The notes below the pieces were generated by a model, which was not told where the DNA came from, did not search any database, and saw only the letters and a list, made by a program, of their open reading frames with translations. A DNA stretch of 64,000 nucleotides, taken from a virus. The DNA lies in the IMG/VR virus record IMGVR_UViG_3300025598_002259, positions 1 to 64,000 of that record; one strand, written 5' to 3'. The first letter of the stretch is position 1. Every line of letters begins with the position of its first letter. Position numbers and translations under genes: made by a program. Below, piece after piece: positions 6,192 through 15,592 of this stretch.

Positions 6192-7325
6192 TTAAATAAA
6201 CTTTGTCGATGGGTTAATAGATAATAGCCCTTCTTTAACTTCGTTCGTATAAGAACTTAACCTAATTAATACTATCGGGCTTTCCAATCCTTTTAAACAT
6301 TCTGGGGATTTTACGACTAGATTAGTTCCATATAATCTTTTATTTTGCTTTGTAGGATCATTGTCGAGGATATTTATTATTTGAGATTCTTGCAAACCTA
6401 AATTTAACAGAACTTGAGATTGTATATGCGCTCCAAACAAATAAAAATTAGAATTCTTAATTTGATTTACTATTGACGTATAATCGTCGAGTAGATCGTT
6501 AATATAATTAGTATATAATATTTTAGGATAATCAAAGTATATATTATCTATCGATACTGTGTTTTTTATTTTTTTACAGTGTATAAAAATAGAATGAGTT
6601 TCGATGATTTTTTCTACAACTTCAAATCCGGTTTCGTTAAGTAAATATTCTAAAATCCGATCATCTACAAAAAAAGTATGTTCAAAATAAAAAGTGTTAG
6701 CAAACCCTTGTTCTGCCCAATATTTCATATTAGGTAGTGTTAGAAAGTGATTACCGTTATCAACAAGCATGCTATTAATTTTATTTAAAAAATTAATCGG
6801 ATTATATATATGTTCAAAAACATGAGAATGCACTATAGTATCATATTTTTGATCAGTAAAAAAATCTTCGAAAAAATTAGAAACATATGTTACACGAAAA
6901 TCTTTTAAATCTTGATTAGCAGTTGGATCTACAGATGTGTAATTAAATTTTTTATTACAGGATAAAAAATGATGCAAAAGATTGCCAGTTCCTCCACCTA
7001 TTTCTAGAATGTTTTGATAATCATGTTTAGAAATAAATTCATAAAATTTTCTATGATGTTTTTTCCATGTTTTTCCTACTGTCCCGGCATTATGATAATG
7101 TCTATAAAGTATCGATGGATCTATTAAATTAAGTAATTGAACATTTCCGGAACTTTTAGAATAGCCCCAATTCATATCGCAAAATAAATCTTCTGTATTA
7201 TCAGATAAATCAACGCATCCTGCATATATTGGAAAATTTTTAAAAGAATATAATAATTCTAAATCTTTTGATCCTGTTAGAACACATTCCGATCTCGGAA
7301 CAACTTTTAATGCATCTAGAATCAT
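6192..7325 (-). CDS. sugar C-methyltransferase-like SAM enzyme
   Basis: The 377-residue protein has the three-part layout of NDP-hexose C-methyltransferases. The N-terminal segment has paired cysteines (CVLTG, AGC, LFC) and GYSKSSGNVQLL. The central SAM domain has EIGGGTGNLLHHF near residue 105 and later HVFEHI. The C-terminal domain has YLFGAHIQSQVLL and a second nucleotide-fold-like part. It would methylate a nucleotide-linked sugar. It overlaps the upstream HAD/nucleotidyltransferase gene by 4 bases. The cysteine set is not fully canonical. Confidence 0.65.
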   Translation of the reverse strand: MILDALKVVPRSECVLTGSKDLELLYSFKNFPIYAGCVDLSDNTEDLFCDMNWGYSKSSGNVQLLNLIDPSILYRHYHNAGTVGKTWKKHHRKFYEFISKHDYQNILEIGGGTGNLLHHFLSCNKKFNYTSVDPTANQDLKDFRVTYVSNFFEDFFTDQKYDTIVHSHVFEHIYNPINFLNKINSMLVDNGNHFLTLPNMKYWAEQGFANTFYFEHTFFVDDRILEYLLNETGFEVVEKIIETHSIFIHCKKIKNTVSIDNIYFDYPKILYTNYINDLLDDYTSIVNQIKNSNFYLFGAHIQSQVLLNLGLQESQIINILDNDPTKQNKRLYGTNLVVKSPECLKGLESPIVLIRLSSYTNEVKEGLLSINPSTKFI

Positions 7326-8701
7326 TTTTCTAATGTTCCTTTTGAGAGAAAATAATTTAGATCCTCAGGAGTTCCGATTCCCCACATTTGTTTAACTTCT
7401 TTAATTCGGAATTTCTTTCTATCAGATATTGCTTCGTTGAATACTGGACATACATAGAATTCATTATTAACTCTAATATTTTTATCGATCATTTGTTCGG
7501 CATACTTAACATAGTCAGAACCTTTTTTCCAATAATAGATGCCTACAGTGGCGTTGTTACTAATCACTTTCTTTTCAGCAACTTCAACAACAAACCCGTC
7601 GTCTCCTAATCGAGCATAAGACCATTTCGGATGATGAGCATCAAATGTTAAAATTCCTCCATCTATATCATCAGCACTAAAAGCATACATGCATTCATTA
7701 CTATTCCAATCAACATATTGATCACTATTAGCAATTACTAATGGCTCCCCATTATTAATAAATTCTTTAGCTAATAATGTAGTACATGCCGCTCCTTCAG
7801 TAATCCCATCCACTTGCACAATATCGCAATTAGGTGAAATTAAATTTAAAAGATATTTTAGATTGTATTTTTCGTAGTGATCTTTTTGTACTATAAAGAT
7901 ATAATGAGCTTCTATATTGAGATTGTTTACTACAACCTCAATCATAGGTTTTCCTCCAACTTCAATTAACGGCTTAGGAAATGTATAACCTGCTTGTGCA
8001 AATCGGCTACCTGCACCTGCCATTGGAATTAACACGTTCATTTTTTTATTTCTCCAAGGAATCTTTTTGTAGGTTACTCCGTTTAAAATATCTATTGCTT
8101 CAGTTATTTTATCTTCGGTTAAATCGAAAGTATCTTTTACAGGCAATAAATGTGCTCCGCTATCTAATGCACCTTGCCTACCAATATGACTATCTTCAAT
8201 AATTACAGTATTTTTAGGTAAGCAATTTAATGCGGTCATACATTTCCAATACATTTCCGGAAATGGTTTAGTTCTTTTTACGTCTTCATTGCTAACAAAA
8301 TAATCTACATAAGATAAAACTCCGATACTAAGTAACGATAATTTAACTGTTTCCCTAATACTATTACTGGCAACAGCAATTTTAATACCTTGTTGAGAAA
8401 TTTCAGAGAACATCTTAATCAACTTGTCATCTTTAGAAAAATTACGTATAAGATCGAATGTAGATATTTGTTTATCTTTCCATATTTGATCAAAGTATTG
8501 TCTATCTAATCCTTTATTTTCAGATAGTAATTCTAATTTACGTGTAGTATTAAGACCATCATATGTGCTTAAATGTTCTTCTCGAGTAATAACATACTTC
8601 GTATCAATTTTTTCTAAGGCAGCATTAAGCGCATTATAGTGTAATTCTCTACTTTCGATCAAGACTCCGTCTAAATCGAATATTATTAACTTATTTGTCA
8701 T
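7322..8701 (-). CDS. HAD phosphatase-nucleotidyltransferase fusion
   Basis: Two enzymes in one 459-residue chain. Residues 1-210 are a HAD hydrolase with IIFDLDGVLIES (motif I), VASNS (motif II), KPFPEMYWKC (motif III lysine) and VIIEDSHIG (motif IV). Residues about 221-459 are a sugar-phosphate nucleotidyltransferase starting MNVLIPMAGAGSRFAQAG with FPKPLIEVGGKP. The pairing suggests dephosphorylation of one sugar phosphate and nucleotide activation in the same pathway. It is the first gene of the leftward glycan operon and precedes the methyltransferase with an ATGA overlap. Confidence 0.8.
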   Translation of the reverse strand: MTNKLIIFDLDGVLIESRELHYNALNAALEKIDTKYVITREEHLSTYDGLNTTRKLELLSENKGLDRQYFDQIWKDKQISTFDLIRNFSKDDKLIKMFSEISQQGIKIAVASNSIRETVKLSLLSIGVLSYVDYFVSNEDVKRTKPFPEMYWKCMTALNCLPKNTVIIEDSHIGRQGALDSGAHLLPVKDTFDLTEDKITEAIDILNGVTYKKIPWRNKKMNVLIPMAGAGSRFAQAGYTFPKPLIEVGGKPMIEVVVNNLNIEAHYIFIVQKDHYEKYNLKYLLNLISPNCDIVQVDGITEGAACTTLLAKEFINNGEPLVIANSDQYVDWNSNECMYAFSADDIDGGILTFDAHHPKWSYARLGDDGFVVEVAEKKVISNNATVGIYYWKKGSDYVKYAEQMIDKNIRVNNEFYVCPVFNEAISDRKKFRIKEVKQMWGIGTPEDLNYFLSKGTLEK

Positions 8702-8779
8702 GATTTATCTTTATAAATTCTTTATAAATTTTATTTATTATTATAGTAGCATATAATAAATAATTAGAAATAAGGTAAT

Positions 8780-9508
8780 ATGCACATGTCTTTAGATATA
8801 ACTTTAGTGATAACTAGCTGCGGTAGGCAAGATCTTTTATCAGAAACAGTGAAATCATTCGAGCAATATGCTCCTAATACATTAAGTGAGGTTATTATTG
8901 TAGAAGATAGTCCTATAGATAATAGTTTTGTCAAAGGATTAATGCCTTCTGTTCCATCATTTAATTTTTTAAATAGTCCGGTTACAAGAAGAGGACAATT
9001 ATTAAATATCGAATGGGCATATAGTCAGGTAAAAACCAAATATATATTTCATTGCGAAGATGATTGGAGATTTACTGCTCCTAAGTTTGTTGAAGATAGT
9101 TATAGAATTTTAGAATATTTTCCAGATTGTCTATTAGTACATTTAAGAAGTCATAAGGATCAATGGCAAGTTGATTTTAATAGAAGTTGGATCGAGGACG
9201 GAGAACATAAATTCATTGATGATCAAGGAGAACTTTCGTATTGGAGAGTTCGCCCGTGGATACAGCATGATGGCGGGTTTGGATTTACTTTTAATCCCGG
9301 ACTTCGAAGATTATCTGATTATCAACGAGTAGGAGGATTAACTACTCCTATTGCGACTAGATACGGGCCTTTTTTTAATAAAAAAGATGGGTGTTTAGTA
9401 GAAAGAACACATGCTGAAAATTATCAAAGATTAGGTATGTGGTGTGCTAGTTTAGAACCTGAAGGAAGAGTCGAACACATTGGGTGGCATCGACATATCC
9501 CAACATAA
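8780..9508 (+). CDS. glycosyltransferase family 2-like protein
   Basis: The 242-residue protein begins with ITLVITSCGRQDLLSETVKS, the usual GT-A start, then VIIVEDSP and the acidic motif FHCEDDWRF (EDDW) near residue 95, as in phage and bacterial family 2 members. The C-terminal part has GGFGFTFNPGLRR and ends HIGWHRHIPT. AAGG lies 5 bases before the ATG; an ATG two codons later is also possible. It starts a rightward group of three glycan genes divergent from the 8701 operon. Confidence 0.7.
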   Translation: MHMSLDITLVITSCGRQDLLSETVKSFEQYAPNTLSEVIIVEDSPIDNSFVKGLMPSVPSFNFLNSPVTRRGQLLNIEWAYSQVKTKYIFHCEDDWRFTAPKFVEDSYRILEYFPDCLLVHLRSHKDQWQVDFNRSWIEDGEHKFIDDQGELSYWRVRPWIQHDGGFGFTFNPGLRRLSDYQRVGGLTTPIATRYGPFFNKKDGCLVERTHAENYQRLGMWCASLEPEGRVEHIGWHRHIPT

Positions 9509-9519
9509 GGAATTTTATC

Positions 9520-10203
9520 GTGGATTTGAAATTATTTTATCATGTAACAGATCTCCCTGGTTGGGAAGATATTACTAATGAACAATTAGCTCGGGTAAAA
9601 AATAGCGGACTATTAGATAATTGCGAGCTACATATTAATTTGCATTTTAATCCGAATAGCTTTGATCAATTAAGAAAAGAATGGAACCAGTATTCAAATA
9701 TTGTTTGGTATTATTCTAAATATCAAAAAGAAGATTGGGAATTACCAACTTATGTCTTGATGCAACAAACAGCATTAAACACTGATAAAGAATTTTATGC
9801 TTTATATTTTAAACAAAAAGCTATTAATTATTATGAAAGGCAATGCGGTAAGGATTGGCGTAGACTGTTAGATTGGTTTTTAATAGACAATTGGCGTCAT
9901 ATGGTTGATAAATTAGACGAAGGAAATTATGATGTTGTAGGAATTAATAGAAAAGTCGATCACTGGGCAGGAAGTAGTGCTTGGTGTACTGCTAGTTTTT
10001 TACGTAAATGCCGCCCGATATTAGGCGTCGGAGCAGATGTTGGATATAAATCTCAATTAGGCAGAGATTCTTATAAACACGATGTAGAGTATTACTTTGC
10101 ATGGAATAACGATCGATATTATTCGTTTTTTGATAGTGGAAACACTAATCATTATATTGACGAATTTCCTGAAGAAATATACAATAGCTTTTTTAAGAAA
10201 TAA
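9520..10203 (+). CDS. glycosyltransferase-like protein
   Basis: I chose the GTG at 9520 because AAGGA lies eight bases upstream; the longer frame from 9484 would overlap the previous gene. The protein (about 227 residues) has LHINLHFNPNSF and repeated Trp/Tyr-rich segments, including DNWRHMVDKLDEGNYDVVG and GSSAWCTASFLRKC. The general pattern matches the partial protein at the window's left edge (HSKG type). It is probably a glycan-modifying enzyme, but no specific activity can be assigned. Confidence 0.5.
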   Translation: MDLKLFYHVTDLPGWEDITNEQLARVKNSGLLDNCELHINLHFNPNSFDQLRKEWNQYSNIVWYYSKYQKEDWELPTYVLMQQTALNTDKEFYALYFKQKAINYYERQCGKDWRRLLDWFLIDNWRHMVDKLDEGNYDVVGINRKVDHWAGSSAWCTASFLRKCRPILGVGADVGYKSQLGRDSYKHDVEYYFAWNNDRYYSFFDSGNTNHYIDEFPEEIYNSFFKK

Positions 10204-10204
10204 T

Positions 10205-10909
10205 ATGAAAATTTATTATAGATTTAGTTTTAATAATATGGCCGACCATAAAGGTAATACTAGGCAATCTCCTAATAGACCTCAGTGGTTTGATAAATGG
10301 AAATGTCTTGCTAACTTTTTAAATGTTTTTTCTTCGCATGATATCACAATAGTTGCTGATAGCATCGACGATTCTACATGGAATCGTCTTAATTCTTTAA
10401 ATCTCAAAACTGAAAGAACTAATTTCGGCTCAAATGCAGGTTCTTTTTTATATTCTTTAGAAAAATCTATTAAATTACCTGAAGATACAAAAGTTTACTT
10501 TGTAGAAGATGATTATTTACACCACGAAGGTGCTGATATTATTTTAGAGCAAGGTTTAGAATTATCAGCATATGTTAGTTTATATGACCATCCTGACAAA
10601 TATTGGAATGAAAACGCATCTCAACTATGTAAATTAATAATGAGTGAAGATTGCCATTGGAGAACTACAGGATCAACTACTATGACTTTTGGTAGTTATT
10701 CTAAATTTTTAAAAGAAGATTATTTAATTTTTAAAAAATGGTGTGGCGGGAATGATAAATGGACTCACGACTTTCAATTATTCTCTGAGTTAAGCGTAAA
10801 AAGAGGACTTATCACTCCGATTCCGGGGTATTCTACCACGTTAGATAATTGGGTTATTTCTAAAATGGTAGATTGGGAAGCAGTTCAAAATAGAACATCT
10901 CAATTATAA
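10205..10909 (+). CDS. glycosyltransferase-like protein
   Basis: The start is the ATG at 10205, one base after the previous stop; the longer open frame from 10097 lies inside that gene and is ignored. The 234-residue product has ITIVADSID, FGSNAGSFLYSLE and VYFVEDDYLHH. The EDDY motif corresponds to the metal site of GT-A enzymes seen also at 14356-15138. It converges tail to tail (10-base overlap) with the leftward gene at 10900. Confidence 0.6.
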   Translation: MKIYYRFSFNNMADHKGNTRQSPNRPQWFDKWKCLANFLNVFSSHDITIVADSIDDSTWNRLNSLNLKTERTNFGSNAGSFLYSLEKSIKLPEDTKVYFVEDDYLHHEGADIILEQGLELSAYVSLYDHPDKYWNENASQLCKLIMSEDCHWRTTGSTTMTFGSYSKFLKEDYLIFKKWCGGNDKWTHDFQLFSELSVKRGLITPIPGYSTTLDNWVISKMVDWEAVQNRTSQL

Positions 10910-11841
10910 GAATTCATTGTATCGATGAATTGCATAGCAAGAGCATCAGTGGTGCAATATTTTCTAAAATGATCTTGTATTTGATCGTTTAAATTAAACC
11001 ATTTATCAAACCCTGTACCTTCTTTAAACCATTCAACTCCGTTATGGTTAACAAGACTAAGAGCTTCTTTTAATTGCTCTTTAGGTAAAGTTTTCATTAT
11101 ATTTTCCGGACATTGATTTATATCTAAAAATAATGGAATGCAGTTATTGGCCATAATTTCATAATGCCTTAAACAATCCCATCCATTCTTCTTCATTGTA
11201 ATGCCGAATAAACTGTTTGCATATTGTTCGTAGTAAGGTCTTTCTTCTTTATAGATATAGCTAGAAGGATTTCTCGGATCCATAGGAGCAATGAATTCGC
11301 TCTTCTCTCTATAAACTGTTCCTATTTTTTCTCTAGGTATTGCAAAACTAATCGGGTGTAGACCAGGCGTTGACTCGTATAATTCTCTTTTAAAATATAT
11401 ACATTTGTCTATTAAATTAGGTTTAAGGTCTGACCAAAGATCTCCTCCATCAATATACGCTATTTTATTTTTAGGATAATGATTAGTCACTAATTCCCAA
11501 GATCCGGGTCTTAACCCGTAGTGTGTATAACCAAAAACTATAAAATCGTAATATTGATTACGTATCTTTGTTTCTATATCTGTACGATCTACATCCTTAT
11601 CACTACCTATACTTCGATAAATGCTAAAAGATTGATGACCGTACAATTTTGGATCTCTTTTTCCTGGACCGAAATCTTCATAATACATCCACCAAGCTCT
11701 TTCATATTCTACAATGTCATTTCCGAACTTATTACGTAACCCGTGTAATAACATATCAGTAAGGTAACAAGAGCCTCCAGACAATCCTTCAGGATAAGTA
11801 CCTCTAGGTGTTTGGGGCTCTCTAAGTATTAAAATCTTCAT
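10900..11841 (-). CDS. glycosyltransferase-like protein (GT-B type)
   Basis: A protein of about 313 residues starting MKILILREPQTPRGTYPEG. I prefer the ATG at 11841 over the GTG at 11853, which sits inside the end of the previous gene. The C-terminal part has GWDCLRHYEIMANNCIPLFLD, the donor-binding region of exostosin/GT-B-like enzymes (E followed by G/N, then IPL). It is the last gene of the leftward run 15138-10900. Donor and acceptor are unknown. Confidence 0.55.
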   Translation of the reverse strand: MKILILREPQTPRGTYPEGLSGGSCYLTDMLLHGLRNKFGNDIVEYERAWWMYYEDFGPGKRDPKLYGHQSFSIYRSIGSDKDVDRTDIETKIRNQYYDFIVFGYTHYGLRPGSWELVTNHYPKNKIAYIDGGDLWSDLKPNLIDKCIYFKRELYESTPGLHPISFAIPREKIGTVYREKSEFIAPMDPRNPSSYIYKEERPYYEQYANSLFGITMKKNGWDCLRHYEIMANNCIPLFLDINQCPENIMKTLPKEQLKEALSLVNHNGVEWFKEGTGFDKWFNLNDQIQDHFRKYCTTDALAMQFIDTMNSYN

Positions 11842-11843
11842 TA

Positions 11844-12695
11844 TTATAACCACTCTGTAGGTTCGAGAATCTCATAATTCCAATAATCTTGTACTACTTT
11901 TCCTGAATCAGGTAAAATTAAAGTTGAATACTTTTGTTTATTTTCTAACAGAAATTTAGGAAAATAGTTATCTAAATTAACTGCACACCATGTAACATTT
12001 TCCGGTCTGAAATGGTCTCTTCCTTCTTTAATATGTTTTTCAATATTAATATTTTCAGTAATATGAGGTTGGTTTATTTCAGTATGGCTAAAACTTTGTA
12101 TTTTATTTTTAACAAACTGTTCGTCTCCTGCCCATCCAAAATGCCATCCAGCGTGATGTAATGCTATAGTTTTTGATTTTCCAGGAAGTTCTTTACTATA
12201 CCTTATGTGATCTATATTAGTATTGGGAATTCCCCGAAAAGCTCTCCCCCATACTTTATAATGCCAATTAGGTTTAGTGTCTAGGTAATTAAATTTAAAA
12301 TAAAATACAGGCATAAGAAGCCCGTATAAATCATAATCAGTGTTCTTAATATAATCAAAAGTTTCTGGTCTTATAATTTCATCTACATCGGTAAGAGTAA
12401 TAATATCTTCTGATGTTGCATCTTTTAACCCATTTATTATTTGATTACGTTGCCAAGTTTCATTATGCCACGGATTAGAATACCTTAAGCTATGAGCTTT
12501 AATATAAACTATTTTATCTTCCCATTTTTTAAATCTATCCCAATTTAATTCTAAATTAAAATCTTTAGGTCTATTTGTAAAAGTATGATCCGCTTCTACT
12601 ATTACAAATTTATCGACATAATCATATAGAGTTGCTAAACGTAGTTCTAGCATGTCTATTTCATTATAGAATATAAAACAATCGAAGATTTTCAT
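11844..12695 (-). CDS. glycosyltransferase family 17 protein
   Basis: The 283-residue protein begins KIFDCFIFYNEIDMLELRL, then FVIVEADHTFTN, NETWQRNQI and DIITLTDVDEIIRPE. This is the pattern of family 17 (beta-1,4-N-acetylglucosaminyltransferase-like) proteins, with DVDE as the metal-binding acidic motif. It is a clear paralog of the next gene upstream (12692-13540) and overlaps it by 4 bases, suggesting a tandem duplication with diverged acceptors. Confidence 0.75.
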   Translation of the reverse strand: MKIFDCFIFYNEIDMLELRLATLYDYVDKFVIVEADHTFTNRPKDFNLELNWDRFKKWEDKIVYIKAHSLRYSNPWHNETWQRNQIINGLKDATSEDIITLTDVDEIIRPETFDYIKNTDYDLYGLLMPVFYFKFNYLDTKPNWHYKVWGRAFRGIPNTNIDHIRYSKELPGKSKTIALHHAGWHFGWAGDEQFVKNKIQSFSHTEINQPHITENINIEKHIKEGRDHFRPENVTWCAVNLDNYFPKFLLENKQKYSTLILPDSGKVVQDYWNYEILEPTEWL

Positions 12696-13540
12696 TTTTG
12701 ATCCTTAATATCTAATATATTACCCGGAATATAACTAGATACCGTTTCTTCCGGATCTGGTAAAATAAATTGACTAAACTTTTCTTTATTATCTAATAGA
12801 TACTTTGGAAAATATCCATCTAGTTTAACAGGTCTCCAAAAAGACCCAGGTCTTATATGATCAGTGCCTGCGGCAATATGTTTATCAATATCAATACTAT
12901 TTAAAATAGGAGGAATATTTAATTCGGAATGACTGAAACTTCCTAATTTATTTTTAACAAATTTTTCATCTCCAATCCACCCAAAATGCCATCCAGCATG
13001 CTCTAACCATACAGATTCTTTACCAGGAACTCCGTCTGAATATCGCATATCGTTATGATTACTCTTCCAACCTCTAAACGCTTTCCCCCACGGAGCGTAA
13101 TGACCCCCGACTGGTCTAGTATCTATATAATTAAATTTGAAGTAAGCTCCTAATAACCATAATTTATAAAATCCATAATCTGTATTTCTCATGAACTCTA
13201 TAGCTTCAGGTCTTACAATTTCGTCTAAATCAGTGACAATTATTACGTCATCTTTCTCAACATGATCCCAAACCTTACTAAATTGCTCTCTCTGCCACTG
13301 TTCATTATCCCAAGGATTAGGCCAATTTGGACAGTTTTCAGTTTTAATATATGTAATTTTGTCTAGCCAAGGAGCATATCTATCTTTATGTTTTTCAAAA
13401 TTAAAACCTTTATATACTCCCGAATATGTTCGATCGCCTTCGACGATAATAAATTCATCTACATGATCATACATAGTACCTAATCTTAATTCTAAAACAT
13501 CGTATTCATTCCAAAAAGGAATACTGTCAATGATTTTCAT
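12692..13540 (-). CDS. glycosyltransferase family 17 protein, paralog
   Basis: The 282-residue protein has the same order of motifs as its neighbour: IDSIPFWNEYDVLELRL, FIIVEGDRTYSG, DNEQWQREQF, DVIIVTDLDEIVRPE and AGWHFGWIGDEKFVKNK. The two share about half of their residues by eye. Family 17 enzymes add N-acetylglucosamine to glycans; whether that holds here is unknown. It overlaps the upstream exostosin-like gene by 14 bases. Confidence 0.75.
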   Translation of the reverse strand: MKIIDSIPFWNEYDVLELRLGTMYDHVDEFIIVEGDRTYSGVYKGFNFEKHKDRYAPWLDKITYIKTENCPNWPNPWDNEQWQREQFSKVWDHVEKDDVIIVTDLDEIVRPEAIEFMRNTDYGFYKLWLLGAYFKFNYIDTRPVGGHYAPWGKAFRGWKSNHNDMRYSDGVPGKESVWLEHAGWHFGWIGDEKFVKNKLGSFSHSELNIPPILNSIDIDKHIAAGTDHIRPGSFWRPVKLDGYFPKYLLDNKEKFSQFILPDPEETVSSYIPGNILDIKDQK

Positions 13541-14363
13541 TTATAAAATTTCCTATTTTATTTTTTAAATTAACGAGATATTCTGTCCACCAAGTATAAG
13601 TAGAAATTCTTAAATTTTCTAAAGAATTTAAATCCTTCATTAAATCATTTATTAATTGAGGAGCGTGAGCCCAATCATCGATCATCAACAAAGGATTAGG
13701 ACCAAATAACTTTTCCCAATAAGGATCACTTTCTACAATAGGTATAGCCCCCATCTGCAAAGCTTCTGTTGTTCGAAAAGTGTCTTGATTAAAATTTCCT
13801 CTCGGAGATGGAACAAATATACTGTCATTATATAATTCAGCCATTTGAGTAGGATTACAGGCATGTCCTAAAAAAGGACCCCATATTTGACCACTTTTTT
13901 TAAAATAAGACATTCCATTGGGAACGGTGCTCATATAATGCGCCATAGCAGGCCGAGTAGTTTTTTCAACGTGCCCAGTAAAACTCCAAACATATTTCCT
14001 ATCATATACAGTTTTTACTTCAGTATTATAAGGATACATAATATTCCAACCTAAAGGAATAGTCATTACATTAGAAGTTTCTTCTATAAAATAATTTCTT
14101 AATACAAACTTTACCTTTGAATAAAAATTCCTTGAATCATTATAATATTCATCGCTAAGGTGAATTAGCCCAAGATCATACCCAAACTTTTCTAAATATT
14201 CTTCTATTTTTACTGTAGAGTTAAAAACTACTATTCTGTTATCTATTTTTTTCTCGAATTTATAATCAGTAGTAGTTACGTGAGGAATGTCGTTGAATAA
14301 AAATTCAATCCAATCTCTCTCCCAAGAGTTATCTCGATCACATAACCATATAATATTAAACAT
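13527..14363 (-). CDS. exostosin-like glycosyltransferase
   Basis: The 278-residue protein has YVWSFTGHVEKTTRPAM in the middle, followed by FVPSPRGNFNQDTFRTTEAL and AIPIVESDPYWEKLFG, the donor-site signature of exostosin/GT47-like proteins (SPRG...E..G..P). Such enzymes are common in capsule, LPS and giant-virus glycan clusters. It overlaps both neighbours by 8-14 bases within the leftward operon. Confidence 0.7.
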   Translation of the reverse strand: MFNIIWLCDRDNSWERDWIEFLFNDIPHVTTTDYKFEKKIDNRIVVFNSTVKIEEYLEKFGYDLGLIHLSDEYYNDSRNFYSKVKFVLRNYFIEETSNVMTIPLGWNIMYPYNTEVKTVYDRKYVWSFTGHVEKTTRPAMAHYMSTVPNGMSYFKKSGQIWGPFLGHACNPTQMAELYNDSIFVPSPRGNFNQDTFRTTEALQMGAIPIVESDPYWEKLFGPNPLLMIDDWAHAPQLINDLMKDLNSLENLRISTYTWWTEYLVNLKNKIGNFINENH

Positions 14364-15138
14364 TATTTTTCCATAGAGCCGGAGTATTGTCCCAAAGATT
14401 ATTAAAATCTAAATAAGGATCTTTACCTGATTCATCCATAATATGAAAAGCTAATCCAGGAATAGGACTAAACAACATCACATCAGGTTTGTTCCAGACT
14501 AAATTAATTGATTGATTTTCAACCCAGTCAGCTTTACGTAATGTAAGATTTACTACATCTTTAAAATGATGTTCGTATTTTTTATAAATTAGCTTACTGG
14601 CCATACAAGTATATGTGGTATGCTTTACTGTTCTATAATGACGATAGGGCCCTAATAACAAGATGCTTTCGTATATTTCAAATCGATATCTCCAAATGTC
14701 ATCGTGGGGGTTGATTGCAACCATTTGACCGGTGTTACCTTCAAATTGATCTAAACTATCGATCATATCTTGGATAGCTTCTGGTTTATGTAGATAATCA
14801 TCTTCTACATGATACCAAAGATCATCGGCTTTTTTTTCTACTAAATCATAGACTAGCCCCATAGTATATCCATTTCCAGTACCGCCTGTTACATTTGTAA
14901 AATATGTTGGAAATTTACACTTGGATAAAATTTGTTTAATGTCTGAAATGCAAGATACAGAACTATTATCATCTAAAACAAATAATTCAACTTGATGTCC
15001 TTTAACCTGATTGATACTATTAATCAAACTGCTTACACAAACATTAATAATTTCCGGTTTTGTTGCATTTACAAATCGTTTACCGTGGGCAGAAAATACA
15101 CTTCCGCATGTTCTTAATATTATAGTTAATTTTCTCAT
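14356..15138 (-). CDS. glycosyltransferase family 2-like protein
   Basis: The 260-residue protein starts LTIILRTCGSVFSAHGKRF, then VELFVLDDNSS (nucleotide-binding DD) and DDLWYHVEDDYLH (acidic metal site EDDY). This places it in the GT-A superfamily close to the gene at 10205. It is the first gene of the leftward run 15138-10900. Confidence 0.65.
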   Translation of the reverse strand: MRKLTIILRTCGSVFSAHGKRFVNATKPEIINVCVSSLINSINQVKGHQVELFVLDDNSSVSCISDIKQILSKCKFPTYFTNVTGGTGNGYTMGLVYDLVEKKADDLWYHVEDDYLHKPEAIQDMIDSLDQFEGNTGQMVAINPHDDIWRYRFEIYESILLLGPYRHYRTVKHTTYTCMASKLIYKKYEHHFKDVVNLTLRKADWVENQSINLVWNKPDVMLFSPIPGLAFHIMDESGKDPYLDFNNLWDNTPALWKNNV

Positions 15139-15188
15139 TTTTATATTTTTCTTTATTATCTTTACTTATAGTTTTTAATATATTAAGT

Positions 15189-15214
15189 GCTTACTTTTTG
15201 AAGTAAGCTATAAT
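15189..15214 (+). promoter_or_regulatory. inverted repeat abutting a TATAAT box
   Basis: A perfect 8-bp inverted repeat with a 4-base loop (GCTTACTT/AAGTAAGC, 15189-15208) touches a TATAAT (15209-15214) upstream of the gene at 15244. No good -35 box is present. The repeat might bind an activator or repressor. It is not followed by a T-tract on either strand. Confidence 0.4.
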
Positions 15215-15243
15215 TTTAAATAATAATATTAAGGATATCTTTT

Positions 15244-15525
15244 ATGGACCAATTTTTTAATCTAGTAGCACAATTAGGATTTCCAATTGCAGCAGCATGT
15301 GCAGGAGGTTATTTTGTATTTTTAACCTTAAAGTTTATTTTAGCAGGAGTAACCAGTAGTGTCAATGGAATGAAAGGCATTATTACTGCTCTCGATAATC
15401 GAGTTAAAACTATGAATCATGATGTTATTAGAATAGATACTATTGTTTCAAATGCACTCGGATTGCGACCAGATGTCGATAGAATCGCTAGAGCAGACGG
15501 AAAAAATGATGCTCGAAGAGATTAA
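15244..15525 (+). CDS. small membrane protein, holin/YvrJ-like
   Basis: The 93-residue protein has one N-terminal membrane helix (GFPIAAACAGGYFVFLTLKFI, about 12-32) followed by a charged, heptad-rich segment (ALDNRVKTMNHDVIRIDTIV). The layout GFP-hydrophobic-coil is that of small YvrJ/BhlA-type phage membrane proteins, some of which behave as holins. The gene at 16848 has the same layout and is a paralog. Confidence 0.5.
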   Translation: MDQFFNLVAQLGFPIAAACAGGYFVFLTLKFILAGVTSSVNGMKGIITALDNRVKTMNHDVIRIDTIVSNALGLRPDVDRIARADGKNDARRD

Positions 15526-15559
15526 TAACTCAGTGTAACAATTATTTAATATCCGCATA

Positions 15560-15567
15560 TATAAATA
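15560..15567 (+). promoter_or_regulatory. T4-late-like promoter octamer TATAAATA
   Basis: An exact TATAAATA, 25 bases before the ATG at 15593. In T4-like phages this octamer is the whole late promoter, recognised by phage-encoded sigma and clamp-loaded co-activators. No -35 box is seen here. Confidence 0.6.
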
Positions 15568-15592
15568 CTGATATACCACCGCGAGATATCCC

